Source: Cryptomeria japonica (taxonomy: Eukaryota > Streptophyta > Pinopsida > Cupressales > Cupressaceae). From it: DNA of 64,000 nt. The position numbers and the translations under genes were made by a program. The DNA lies in NCBI RefSeq assembly GCF_030272615.1, contig NC_081407.1, positions 440,537,213-440,601,212 on the forward strand. The letters are read 5' to 3'. Of the stretch, positions 46,147 through 56,578 are shown piece after piece; the first letter of the stretch is position 1, and each line of letters starts with the position of its first letter. The notes beneath the pieces are model-generated. The model was given only the letters and a program-made list of their open reading frames with translations. It did no database searches and was not told where the DNA came from.

Positions 46147-47551
46147 TGTAGTGTCCCTCCTAGACTTGCATTTTGATTTGCGCATTGATAGACTTATTTA
46201 GACTCATGATGGTTACTTGGATGTTTTTTTATGACTCTTCTACTATTTTGGGATTGTATCTGTGATACTAGGACTTTATGTGGATTCATGGTATTTCTTA
46301 TGAATCTTTATGATTGATGATGCAAGACTTATTATATGATATTTGATTCTTATGGATGTTGATTTGGTATTCCTATATGGATGGATTTACATGACTCGTG
46401 ATTTAAATATGATTATTGTTTATATGGATTATGAGATTGATGATGATACTAACCCTACTTCATGGTGATGATTCTATGCGATGTTTTGGTATTATATTAC
46501 GTGACTATCTTCGTGAGTAGAAATGATGCCATATCACTCATCGCGAGCGGGATATGTCGCCATGATTCTCTATCACTTGTATGTTTATTGTGAGGTATAT
46601 GTATTGTATATGTCATTTTGACCTTTGATGCAGGTTTATAGGTACCAGACATCAACTCCACCTGGCTCTACAGGTCTGAGCGTGTCTTTATCCCAATTGC
46701 AAGTTGTCAAAGATGACATAGTTTCCCTCACACACTCCAGGTCTAACATGTATACCTTGTTAGTTTATCTTAATGTCTTTTTCTCGGTTGATCTTTCTTT
46801 AGGGTCAACTAAGAGATGTGGTGTATTGATTAAGTCTCTTCCACCTTGTTTCATAGGTCATTAGGTCAAATCTCTCTGGCTTCTTATTTTTCTCAGTCGT
46901 GGCTTGGTTATTGGCTTTATTGCATGATTGGATTATTCATTTTAATTAAGAATATAATTAAGTAATATATATATTTAATTTAATTTATTGAGATTTAAAT
47001 GAGCTTTATTTATTATTTAATTACTTAATTTATTTGATTTACTGATGGGATGATTTTATTTATTGATTTTAGTTTAATTATTTATTTGAGCTCTTTTTAT
47101 TTTATTTTATTTCATTTATTTATTGGTGTTATTATGAATAATGGTAACTAATTATAAAGTATTATAAGGGAATTATGTAATTAAAATATGGGTAACTATT
47201 TCTAAATAATATTATTCCTACCTACCATCTAATTATGAGGAAATATTTGTATTCCCTAATTAATTATCATTCCTATACTATAGTGATTGAGATTGATTGA
47301 TTTTACCTACCCTTAATTTTTATTGGTTGGCTTGATTGAGTAGGTAAGAAATATATATTTATAATATGTATTTTTCGAACTTTGTGAGGGTAAGTAAGAT
47401 ATATGGTTTTTGGAATTTTTCTATTGGTGGGAAAAACTATAGTCTTCAATTTAATTTTTCTATTTATTTTGGCTTGCCGGTCTGTGCATGGGTTAATCAT
47501 TTGGTAGGTCATTGCAAGAGGATTTTGAATTTGATTCGGAGATTGGATTGC
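46147..47551 (+). repeat. 3' LTR of chromovirus, truncated
   Basis: Closely follows the 5' LTR from TGTAGTGTCC to GAGATTGGATTGC, where homology with 19000 ends. The remaining ~3.2 kb of LTR is missing and no copy of it lies downstream, which points to a deletion rather than an insertion. Confidence 0.8.
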
Positions 47552-49959
47552 AATTACAACATAAAGAAATGGAAAGAAAAAGTAAGTTCAAAAAATTATA
47601 TGCTTTCACTCCCCAATGCTAGGATTGATATTACAGAGGCAAATGACATCTGCGAAATACCGTTACCAACCACACCTCAATGGTTAGAAAATATATGAAA
47701 CAAACAACCATTTGCAAAATGCTGCAAAATTATGAGGGAGGTCCACTCCCTGAACCCATGAATAGCATACACCTAAAAATATATTACATCTAAGGGATGG
47801 GTTCATTTAAATTTTCAAGTACTACATTTGCATTTTTATTTACTGCATTGTAATGCATAACTGCATTTCAAATTGTACAACATATAGTTACATATCATTA
47901 TTTCTTTCTCATATAGTTGCATCAATAAAACAAGGAGATTGTCAAATTCATTCACTTGTCTGCACTAAAGGGAGAGAAGGTGGTCTCATTTCCTAGATAC
48001 TTGTTAATGAAGTTTTAGGAGGTCTTTATTTATCTTCAATGCCACCTTGTGATTGTGCTTTATCCATGGTTGGGTAGAGGTTTCACTGTTGATCCTTGTT
48101 ACCCAAAATCAATCGACTGTTATATCTCAAACATTAATCAAATGCTCTAAGTCATTACAAATGCCTATTTGGTCATGTGGCTAGTGAAAAATACAAAATT
48201 CTACTTCAATACTATTGTAATTGTCATACCTCAGTACTATTGTAATTGTCATACCCAGGTAGGTTTCATCACTTACAAGTCAAGGCAAGAAAATAGAAAA
48301 GAAAATTTATGCCAAATATCCATCTCAAGGCAAAATAGCACAGATATATAACTAAAATATCATGCAAAAATGTGCAATAAATCTTGAGTAAGGGAACATG
48401 TGAGTAAATCCATCAGGCTATGGATGCCTATTGGAAATGGAGCAATATTCGAGAGATTACAGTGTATAACCTCGTCGGAGCCCTAAAAGCTTGTTGGCAG
48501 TGAGGCTCTATCCAGGTTGCTTTTGAAGCCAAAATAACACACATAGCTAGCCACATAGGATTCCAAGAGTCTTTGATGATTATAAGAGTCAAAATAAACT
48601 CAAGTGCACACACATGGCCAAAAGGAGATCAAATTTTTAAGAATTGATGGAGAAGTTTTTCGTGCCTCCATTCATAAATCTTGATTGCATAGTTTGTTAA
48701 TATTGGATGATCTAAAGTCTTATGAGAATGGATTGAGCTCCTATCTCTGAAACGTTTCAGACCTTTAATTCAATAAGTGCATTTCAGAATGAAAAATGCA
48801 TACACTCACCCTTGTTCAAATAGGAATTGCATCTTCATCTTGCATCTTGCATTAGCATAACTCATATCAAAAAGTCATTGTCTCCATATACATCGCCTAG
48901 ATCGTCATGTCATCATAGGTCTGCATACTTGGGGGCATAACTGAAAAAATCCTTAAAATTGTAAAAAGTCCTAAAAAAACCTTAAAAATCAGAAAATGAT
49001 CCTGAAAAAATCAATCAAAAGCATTCAAATAAAATCTTTAAAAAATCCAAAAACATTTGCAAAAAACACAAAAATCTTAGAAATCATAAAAAGTCATGAA
49101 AAAACCCTAAAAATCAGAAAAAGACCCTGAACAAATACCAAAAACAATCGAAAAAGCAACAAAATAAAAAACATTTGAAAATGATCCCCAAAACCCTAAA
49201 CATCAAAAAACTCAAAAACAAACTAAAAATAAAAAACAACCAAAACTTGCAATAAAATGTCTCGTGAGAAACAAATACCCTAGCAGATATCCAGCAAACA
49301 CTTCGCACGAAGTTCAACAAAGGATATAACTATCTTATCAAACATCTGCAACCAACCTGATCAAGTCTTATCAATCGTTGATATCCACATCAACGTGATC
49401 ATTATCGTGTTTTAGACAAAATTGGATACACTTGAAACCAAACATATCAGTCTTAAACGGGGTCCAAAACTTCTGAAACCAGACATTATCAACCATCACA
49501 TCAAACAAATCAAAGAAAAGGCATAGTCAATTTTGTTGCTGAGTTTTGTCTAATGTGTTTTTATCTTTATCAATTGGTGAAGATCGTATTTCTATGCTAC
49601 TCAAGGATGTCCAAAAGTGACTAGAGGAGCCATGATGGGCATGATCCTTTACTTTGTTTGTTGTTTTGTGGTGTGAAACAATGAAGTTCTAGGGAAATTG
49701 CTCTAGTGGGTTTCTTTGATAGGAGCGTTTAGCCTGTGAATGTCACACATACCTTGACCCCTAGCGTAATTCCCAGAATGGAGGGTTCATTTCTTGTTTG
49801 CTACGTGTTTGTTTCTTGTAGTGAGATATCTATACATCCTGGTTCCTTATACCTTGGTGTACTAAGCTTCATTTTTACATAATAAGGCTCAATGATGATA
49901 ATGTATTGCACTATGAATAAGGCAAAGAAGAGTACTCATCACTATCATTCCTATCGTAT
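47552..49959 (+). other. Remnant of Tat element internal region
   Basis: The first 140 bp can be read as a protein end (ARIDITEANDICEIPLPTT, stop at 47696-47698), possibly the end of the Tat polyprotein, but I do not recognise it. The rest has no gene. A near-exact 26 bp direct repeat (ACTATTGTAATTGTCATACC, about 48210-48255) and an A-rich block of repeated AAAAATCAGAAAA and AACCCTAAAAATC words (48945-49260) are present. Confidence 0.4.
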
Positions 49960-49964
49960 CATAT
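49960..49964. repeat. Target-site duplication CATAT (left) of gag-only element
   Basis: CATAT precedes TGTAAAGCGG here, and CATAT at 57754-57758 follows GACGCTACA. Confidence 0.9.
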
Positions 49965-51223
49965 TGTAAAGCGGAAAATCGCGGTCGAACCCTAGTTGGT
50001 CTCCCCTCTTCTAACTCCAAGGAGAGAGAAGGGAGGTTCGCTAGGATTCGATGGGTTTTCACTTAGGGGGAAGACTTTACATTCAAAAGAGGGGTTGAAA
50101 CTCATAAGATTCAATCCCACACGATGTAAGATTGGATGCTAAATGAATTTCAAGGGTTAGGAAAGCAAGGCTACCCTCTTTTGTAAATAATGTTGATTAA
50201 GGAAATTAAGCTAAGGATGCATAGAAAGTCATAAAGATTCGCTTATAAACTGAGTTCGGGTTATAGGATGAAGCTGCGGACCTGGAATTAGCAGTAAAAT
50301 GTCGATACGGCGCTGTCCTGCAAATTTGAGCAAAAGTTGTCGGGACGATGGCGCCCGGCGCCACGGTCCTCCGAAAAATCCGCGAAACGAAGGGGGATCT
50401 GTTCGTCTCTGCACAAGGATTCCAGATCTTCAATTTCAGCCGCATACCTGCAACCTACACACAGAAAAGCGAAGACGATTGGGGGGTTAGGGATTAGGGG
50501 TTTGCCTTTAGGTCAAACCCCGGTTTTGGAATTAACCAAGAAATGAGCAAGAGCTGTAAATGTAAATGACTGTAAAACAAGTACTAATACCTTGTTCTAA
50601 GGATGTTTGTATCCTTATGTGTGAAGGTTTAGATGTTGTATGTTGTATGTTGTATGTTGTATGTGATCTCCTCTTCAATGGTTGAATCCTTGTCTTGAAT
50701 GCAACACTTAGCCTTGAATGGAGACTTGGAATGATCAATTGCTTGAATGCTTGAATGCTTGAATGCTTGAGTATAATTTCCACGCTTTGTACACATATCC
50801 TCTTCATCTCAAATGAGAGAGAAAAATGTAGTTTATATACTTGTCAATTAGGGTTGATAGACTGATTTTCCCGACCTTAGGCCGACCAGGGAAGTATATT
50901 TCCAAATTGCAATCAAAAAGACCCAATATCACTTAGGAAACCGGGCCCAAAATAGGACCCAGGGACCAGGGCGCTGGGCGCCCTAGTCCTGAGGGACCAG
51001 GGCGCTGGGTGCCCTGGTCCTGAGGGACCAGGGCACTGGGCGCTCTGGTCCCACCTCCCGGGACATCAGGGTGCAAGGAGGTTCAGGCCAGGGTGCTTGA
51101 AAAATGCAGTTTTCAGTGTCGTGAGCAAGTTTCGGGGTCTCCATTCAGGTTGCGTGTTGCGTCGCCATCGTGAAGACCGAAATGCAGTCGAAATTGCAAG
51201 TGTCGCAATTTTAGGACGCTACA
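49965..51223 (-). repeat. 3' LTR of gag-only element
   Basis: Transcript-sense start TGTAGCGTCC, end GCTTTACA. It is 84 bp longer than the 5' LTR because a GC-rich unit (GGGACCAGGGCGCTGGGCGC type, about 50965-51060) is present about three times here and once there. Open frames 50206-50546 recur in the other LTR because the DNA is duplicated, with no sign of coding. Confidence 0.9.
50965..51085. repeat. GC-rich palindromic tandem repeat in LTR
   Basis: Three units of about 33 bp with GGGACCAGGGCGCTGGG and GCCCTGGTCCTGA, each able to fold on itself (GGACCAGGGCGC with GCGCCCTGGTCC). The other LTR has one unit at about 57574-57603. Confidence 0.8.
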
Positions 51224-51242
51224 TTTAGCCCCCACTTTAGCG
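51224..51242 (-). other. Polypurine tract of gag-only element
   Basis: Read on the minus strand, CGCTAAAGTGGGGGCTAAA stands directly before the LTR start TGTAGCGTCC. Confidence 0.75.
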
Positions 51243-51969
51243 GGAGTATGTATGCTCATACTTCCAGTAAAGTACAAGGAAACAACGTTGAAAGACTTTC
51301 ACCACGTCAAGGAGGCAAGATACACCAAGCCCCTAGTGGACTAAGGATCTTACAACTTCGATTGACAAAGTAAAAGGGAAGATCACGAGGAAGAACCATG
51401 ACTGTCAATAGTAAGGTTCCCTCACTATGAGTCATGCAAAAGAAATACCAAAAATCTTCAAGACAAAGCTAAGTTTGCCAAGAAATTTTCAAGTATCTTT
51501 GAAAGGATAGACAGGGTGTATGCCCCCCTACGTTAAAGCGATCGCACACGCCTCAACAGGGGTGATTGTTTTAACGTAGTGATACACATAAGAAATGAGA
51601 AAGGGAAAAGGAGCACGTTATCGCAAGGATTTAGCCCCCAAGTGTGAGATAAGCCCAAGGATAATAGACACAAAACACAAAGCACGAGGTGACTTCGCTT
51701 TCCTCGGGGTCAGTATGCTGTATGATAAGTCATGTATATATATCATATGTATGTATGCATAATTGTTCTTCATTCCCCAATCAAGGAAGGTCACCTAGAA
51801 GAAGGGAACACATGTGTCTTTTGAGTCAACATGAGAGAGACCAAAGAGATCTCAATGCTTTGCATCGTCCTCAAGTAGACAACACTAAGGACAACAAATA
51901 GAAGAATGAGAATAACATATAGAAGAAGTAACAAAAGGGAGGGGGAGAGAATCTGCCATGCTAATGTAA
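51243..51969 (-). other. 3' untranslated region of gag-only element
   Basis: Lies between the stop codon of the long reading frame and the polypurine tract. I see no domain or gene here; the plus-strand open frame 51689-51901 is unsupported. Confidence 0.6.
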
Positions 51970-54900
51970 CTAGTCTAGCACGTCATCTACCCCCTGATCT
52001 TGCTGATCAATGTTTCGGGAAGGCAGGGAACATGCTAGAGGAGGAACATCCAGCACATTAGATGGAGCTATCACAAGATCCAAACAAGGGCTATGTTCAT
52101 GTTCCAAGCCACATTGTTCTTGTCTAGGAGCTAGGATAAGTGCTTTAGAAAATTCATTAGATAAATGGTTATCAACATCAACAAGTTCATATTCACTATC
52201 AGAAGCAAGAGGAGTAATATTTTCATCTATATCATCATCAAGATTTATAAAAATAGGATCTTTAACTCGCACAGGATCAAGACCATCATGCATCTTATGT
52301 TTAGGAGATTTAGGCTCAATATCCGGCTGAGGGGAAAATGGAATAATGCTTGTTGAAGGTGTTTTTGGAGATTGTAAAGTTTGAGAAGCAGCTGCTTGAG
52401 CCCTAAGACGACGCTTTCGTCGACGTTCCCGTGCAGAACGATTACGTCTAGTCTTAGTAGGAAGTGTAGAAGATAGAGGAGGAGGAATGTTCTCATCCCT
52501 ATCACTTGGGTGTTTAGGTTGTGGTCTCTTAGGCTGGATAATAGGAGAAGAAGAAGGTCTCTTCTCTCTATAGAAGGCAGGAGGAGGAACTGCTCCATAT
52601 AAAGGAGGAGTTTTTGGTTTAGGAAGAAGACCAAGTCCATCATGACGAGGAGGTATAGGTCTATTTTTAGAAGATTTATTAGGCATAGACATAGTCGCAT
52701 CCATAGGGACGGGTTGGGAATCTTCTTGGGGAAAGACATTAGTTTTGTCTTTCAAAGGAAGAATTTCCTTCTCAAGAATGATAGGAATGTCAAGTTTAGG
52801 TGCTCTAGGTTCACTTAGAGATAGGATCATATCTGTTTTCCACTTTTGATAAGATTTGAAAAGATGATCACTTCGCGGAGGAAGAGATTGGAATTGTTTA
52901 GGCCAAAAGTAATCAATAGGAACACTAGAGGTTCTTTCAGCTGGTTTAAAGAGACTATGATTGACAGTAACAACTTCACCATTATGGGGAAATTTCAAAC
53001 ACTTATGAATAGGAGAAGCAATAGCTTTCATGGAAGATAGCCAAGGATAGCCAAGCTTCACACGAAATTGTTCGGAAGAAGGAATAATAGCAAAGTTCAC
53101 ATCAAGGGATTTGTTATGGACCTCAATAGGCAATGTAATAGAACCAATTGCAGGAGAAGAAAATGCATCAAATAATTTCACAATCACATCTGTTTTGTCA
53201 TAGATCACTTGATTCAATTGCAAAGTAAAAAGAAATTCTTCAGTAATAACATTAACCATGCACGAAGGATCAATAAGCACTCCACGGCAAGGCATATTCT
53301 TGACTTTTGCAACTATGTATAAAGGACCATCAGGTGCCCTAATGGTTTCACTAGAATCAAATGTGATGGAAGGTTCTTTAGGGTTATCTTGCTGCTCTAC
53401 AAAGTTAATCACATTCGGAGTCATAGACACAAGACCATCAGATGAGAAAGAGGAATCATTAGCCTCAATCACATTAGAAGTATGAGAAGTATGAGAAGGT
53501 AATGGATCAGTAAAAATCTGAAGATTTTGGTTAGGAGGAGCTACAGATGTGTTGCCTTTATCATTCACTCCAGAAACAGAAATAGTATTATTATCAATCA
53601 AATCTTGAATTTTACCCTTTAGAGAAAAACATTTTTCAGTATCATGCCCAGGCTGACGATGAAAGTGACAAAAAGCTTTGTGATCAAAATAAGGTGAAGT
53701 AATCTTTGCAGGATCAATTTGTCTTATAGGAGGAAGGGTAAGCACATTTTGTCCCAATAACTTATTCATAATATCATGCAATGATTCATTCAAAGGAGTA
53801 TACTTTCTTTCTTTCTTGAAAAATTTAGAAATAGGAGGCACACCTGATGCTGCATTCACATTGTTGTTGATGATGTTTTCATTGAATTTGATGGAATCTC
53901 TGTTCGGTTTAAACTTCCCAAATGGTTGTTGACTACTATCACCCTTATCACTCGGAGCCATAGGATGTGATTGTTCCATTTGACTCACAGTCAGTTGATA
54001 ATTGTGAAGAGTGGCGCACAACTGTTGGAAAGAAGTAAACTCAGAAAACAGAAGTTTGTCTCGAATATCTTTTTGCAAATTAGAAATAAAGATTCTTTGA
54101 ATATCATTATCAGGCACTGGAAAAGAAATTTGAGCATACAAATGCTTATATCTACCAATGAAATCAGTCACTTTTTCTTTAACACCTTGTTTACAATGCA
54201 TTAAATCAATCAAAGTAACTTTAGGACTTATGTTGTTTTGAAATTGTTGAATGAAAGCATTTGCAAGTTGTTCGAAAGAAGTAATAGAATAAGAAGGGAA
54301 CGAGCAATACCATTGTAGGGCTTTGTCTCTTAATGTTCTGGTGAATAGTTTTGCAAGCAACCTTTGGTCATAAGCAAAATCAGTACATATTGTTTGAAAA
54401 GTCTTAACATGTGTTAGAGGATCTCCTTTACCATTATAAAGCTCCAAATGCGGGATTTCAACATGCTTAGGAGGAATAGCTCGAACAATGTCAAGAGAAA
54501 GTGGGCTCGCAACATCAAATGTGGGCACACTAAACTTAGATTGATTCATAGAGGCAATTTGTTGCTGTAAAGAAGAGACAGTTTGTGCAAGATTATTAAT
54601 GGTAGCTTCAGTCGAAGAGTTCATATTAGGTGTGTTAGATTGAGATGGAGGTGTGATGTTATTGAAAGATGGTAAAGAGTAAGGTGGTGGGACCCTATGA
54701 TAGTCAACCATAGGGGATGATTGGATAGGAGGAACACTACAAGGAGGAATGGAATGGTTAAATGAATTGCCCCCTTGTGTCATGTTCATTTGTGAAGATG
54801 TAATAGGAACACTTATTGAAGGAATGAATGAAGAAGTCGGATTAAATGAAGGAATAGGGTTAATTGAAGAAGGAGGATTGCCCCCATGACTGGTAATCAC

Positions 54901-55404
54901 AGGAGGAATGTCTTGTATAGAGGTAGCCATGATGTTTGATGTAAAGGTAGGTAAACTAGCAATAGAAGTGGTCAAAGGAATAGAATGATTGACTTGTGTA
55001 GGAGGTTGTGTATAACCTAAAGATTCAGCACAACTCTTCATAGGCATCACATTCGAATCCACAATGTGTGCGATACCACGTAAAACATCAATTCCATTCT
55101 TATCACTTTGAAGCATACGTTTTAGACCCTCAATTAAAGGAAGAGCTTGACTATCGGGATACTCATGAGACATCCATTGGTGAAAATCGTCAAATTGGTT
55201 ATCTAATTTGGAAAGTTGTTCAACAGAAACTTCATGGGGAGCTTCTTCATCATTAGGAGGATTAGAGGAATTACCCATGTCCTCGTTAAAAAGACTACTC
55301 AAATTAGGTTCCATTTCCTCAGTAGTTAAACCTCGGAAAGACTTAATTCTACGGCTTCGTCTAACGGGAATAGTGTAAGTAGGGCTTATTGTTGTAAAAC
55401 TCAT
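51970..55404 (-). CDS. Gag-protease-like polyprotein of the gag-only element
   Basis: One uninterrupted frame of 1144 codons. Residues 1-26 are basic (RRSRRIKSFRG); 140-260 are Ser/Pro/Asn-rich; 262-290 form a short coiled coil (NNLAQTVSSLQQQIASM). Residues 310-480 are a retrotransposon gag capsid domain (LELYNGKGDPLTHVKTF, LRDKALQWYCSFP, FIGRYKHLYAQI). A zinc-knuckle-like C579-x2-H582-x4-H587-x4-C592 follows. Residues 690-825 have the pepsin-type retroviral protease fold pattern (GVLIDPSCMVNVI, IGSITLPIEV, KLGYPWLSSMKAI), but the D-T/S-G signature is D712-P-S-C. Residues 900-1030 are Pro-rich with an Arg-rich cluster at 986-1001. There is no RT. It would form particles that package the element RNA, with enzymes supplied by a Tat-lineage partner. 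The start is the first ATG after the leader. Confidence 0.9.
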   Translation of the reverse strand: MSFTTISPTYTIPVRRSRRIKSFRGLTTEEMEPNLSSLFNEDMGNSSNPPNDEEAPHEVSVEQLSKLDNQFDDFHQWMSHEYPDSQALPLIEGLKRMLQSDKNGIDVLRGIAHIVDSNVMPMKSCAESLGYTQPPTQVNHSIPLTTSIASLPTFTSNIMATSIQDIPPVITSHGGNPPSSINPIPSFNPTSSFIPSISVPITSSQMNMTQGGNSFNHSIPPCSVPPIQSSPMVDYHRVPPPYSLPSFNNITPPSQSNTPNMNSSTEATINNLAQTVSSLQQQIASMNQSKFSVPTFDVASPLSLDIVRAIPPKHVEIPHLELYNGKGDPLTHVKTFQTICTDFAYDQRLLAKLFTRTLRDKALQWYCSFPSYSITSFEQLANAFIQQFQNNISPKVTLIDLMHCKQGVKEKVTDFIGRYKHLYAQISFPVPDNDIQRIFISNLQKDIRDKLLFSEFTSFQQLCATLHNYQLTVSQMEQSHPMAPSDKGDSSQQPFGKFKPNRDSIKFNENIINNNVNAASGVPPISKFFKKERKYTPLNESLHDIMNKLLGQNVLTLPPIRQIDPAKITSPYFDHKAFCHFHRQPGHDTEKCFSLKGKIQDLIDNNTISVSGVNDKGNTSVAPPNQNLQIFTDPLPSHTSHTSNVIEANDSSFSSDGLVSMTPNVINFVEQQDNPKEPSITFDSSETIRAPDGPLYIVAKVKNMPCRGVLIDPSCMVNVITEEFLFTLQLNQVIYDKTDVIVKLFDAFSSPAIGSITLPIEVHNKSLDVNFAIIPSSEQFRVKLGYPWLSSMKAIASPIHKCLKFPHNGEVVTVNHSLFKPAERTSSVPIDYFWPKQFQSLPPRSDHLFKSYQKWKTDMILSLSEPRAPKLDIPIILEKEILPLKDKTNVFPQEDSQPVPMDATMSMPNKSSKNRPIPPRHDGLGLLPKPKTPPLYGAVPPPAFYREKRPSSSPIIQPKRPQPKHPSDRDENIPPPLSSTLPTKTRRNRSARERRRKRRLRAQAAASQTLQSPKTPSTSIIPFSPQPDIEPKSPKHKMHDGLDPVRVKDPIFINLDDDIDENITPLASDSEYELVDVDNHLSNEFSKALILAPRQEQCGLEHEHSPCLDLVIAPSNVLDVPPLACSLPSRNIDQQDQGVDDVLD

Positions 55405-56578
55405 GCACTAGAGAGAGAGAGAAGATTTTGATTTTAGAGGTAGCAATTTTCAGTAAAACCAGCCAATCTTCCAGATTTAAGCTGTTAAATGCAATCACAA
55501 CAGTCTCCCGAAATTTCAGAAAAAATGTTCGGGACCGTGGCGCTCGGAGTGCAACACGGTCCTTGCAACTTTTTTCGAAATTTGCAGGGATGAAAGGTAT
55601 GATGATTTTAGAGCTAATCTGAAAAAATTGAGGGATTTTATGATCTGTAGATAGGCCAAATTAAAGTTGCAAATTCAAAATTGAACCCTATCAAGATTGT
55701 CGAAAAATGCAAAATTTGAATTTTGAAAAAGAGAGGGAGACTGAAATTTTGAATTTTATGATTTTAGAGGGAATGTCAAGAGCAATGCAAATTTTGAAAT
55801 TTGAAAATTGACTCAATTTCACGCAAAATTCAATTTTGAAAGCGGAAATCAAAGTTGTTGTAATTAGGCACTTAATTTCAAAAGTCACAAAATGCGAATA
55901 TTTGAATAAAGCACTGAAATTTCGAATGAATGCAAATACAATTTTCAGATCTAAGACAGTAAGAACACAATTTTGACACAAAATTTCAGTTTCAATAATT
56001 TTTGAATGATTAGGAGCCTTAGACCAAGCAATCACAAGACCAACTTTGACTGTAATTTTGAAAGTGTTATAATTGACAAAATCAGCCAAAATTCTGGATT
56101 TTAGCAGGAAAATACAGCAAAATCTCGCTCCCAAAATTTTGGAAAAAATGTCGGGGACGATGGCGCTCGGAGTGCAACATGGTCCTCGCAACTTTTTTCC
56201 AAATTTTCAGGGATGAAAGATATTGTGATTTTATTGCGGAATCCAAAGTTACAACTGATTTGGAGATGTTTTGATCGGTCAAATTGTCGGACAAAGGTTG
56301 AATCAAGAGGGTTTCAAAAATTAGGGTTTTGACTTTTAACCACTTAATCTTCAGAATTAAAGCACAAATATGAATTGATAATTTGTAATAGAAGGACAGA
56401 TCTGAAACAAGCATTAACATTTAGACATTTCGCAAGTTTAATTACTAAAAAGAAATTTTAGGGTTTTAATGCAATCACCTCTAAAACTTTGCAAAAGATC
56501 AAACATGGAAATGTAATCAATTTTTTCAGATCTAAGCATGAAAAATCAGAAAGGATGTTCACGTCGGGTTCACCAAAA
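55405..56578 (-). other. Leader of gag-only element with duplicated structured motif
   Basis: Two ~110 bp copies (about 55505-55615 and 56128-56240) share GATGGCGCTCGGAGTGCAAC or GTGGCGCTCGGAGTGCAAC, flanked by inverted arms (TTTTGGAAAAAATGT ... ACTTTTTTCCAAATTTT). A primer-binding-site candidate TGGTGAACCCGACG lies at 56562-56575 on the minus strand. Open frames at 55691-56420 are low-complexity and not supported. Confidence 0.7.
56562..56575 (-). other. Primer-binding site of gag-only element
   Basis: On the minus strand TTTTGGTGAACCCGACG follows the 5' LTR end GCTTTACA. It resembles the Tat element site at 12320-12333 (12 of 14 bases). Confidence 0.65.

Larger units (their letters stand above)
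17614..47551 (+). mobile_element. Tekay/Del-like chromovirus (Ty3/gypsy), overall span with nested insertions
   Basis: The order is 5' LTR (17614-30058, split by a LINE), primer-binding site TGGTATCAGAGC (30061-30072), gag, protease, RT/RNase H, integrase, polypurine tract (46130-46146), and a 3' LTR start at 46147 that breaks off near 47551. Pol order and the LGMDCLESHHDRIDC segment after protease identify Ty3/gypsy. The C-terminal VRVQWxxxSxxSxED segment resembles a group II chromodomain. The coding region has many stops and frameshifts and is also interrupted by a SINE and a CACTA element. The left LTR start reads TCTAG where the other copies have TGTAG. ACAAG (17609-17613) would be the left target duplication; the right one has been lost with the LTR end. 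Confidence 0.85.

Noticed and set aside
48960-49200. Telomere-like AACCCTAAA words
   Set aside because: Only isolated AACCCTAAA words occur in A-rich sequence; no tandem CCCTAAA array is present.
50640-50770. Regular repeats suggestive of a CRISPR-like array
   Set aside because: These are simple ATGTTGT and GCTTGAAT microsatellites without spacers, in a plant LTR.
50206-50807. Open frames repeated almost identically at 56820-57421
   Set aside because: They are duplicated because both copies are LTRs of one element. No motif, and changes between copies follow CpG sites rather than codon positions.
52245-52739. Leu-rich minus-strand frame of 164 codons
   Set aside because: It lies inside the 1144-codon gag frame in another phase and is a shadow.
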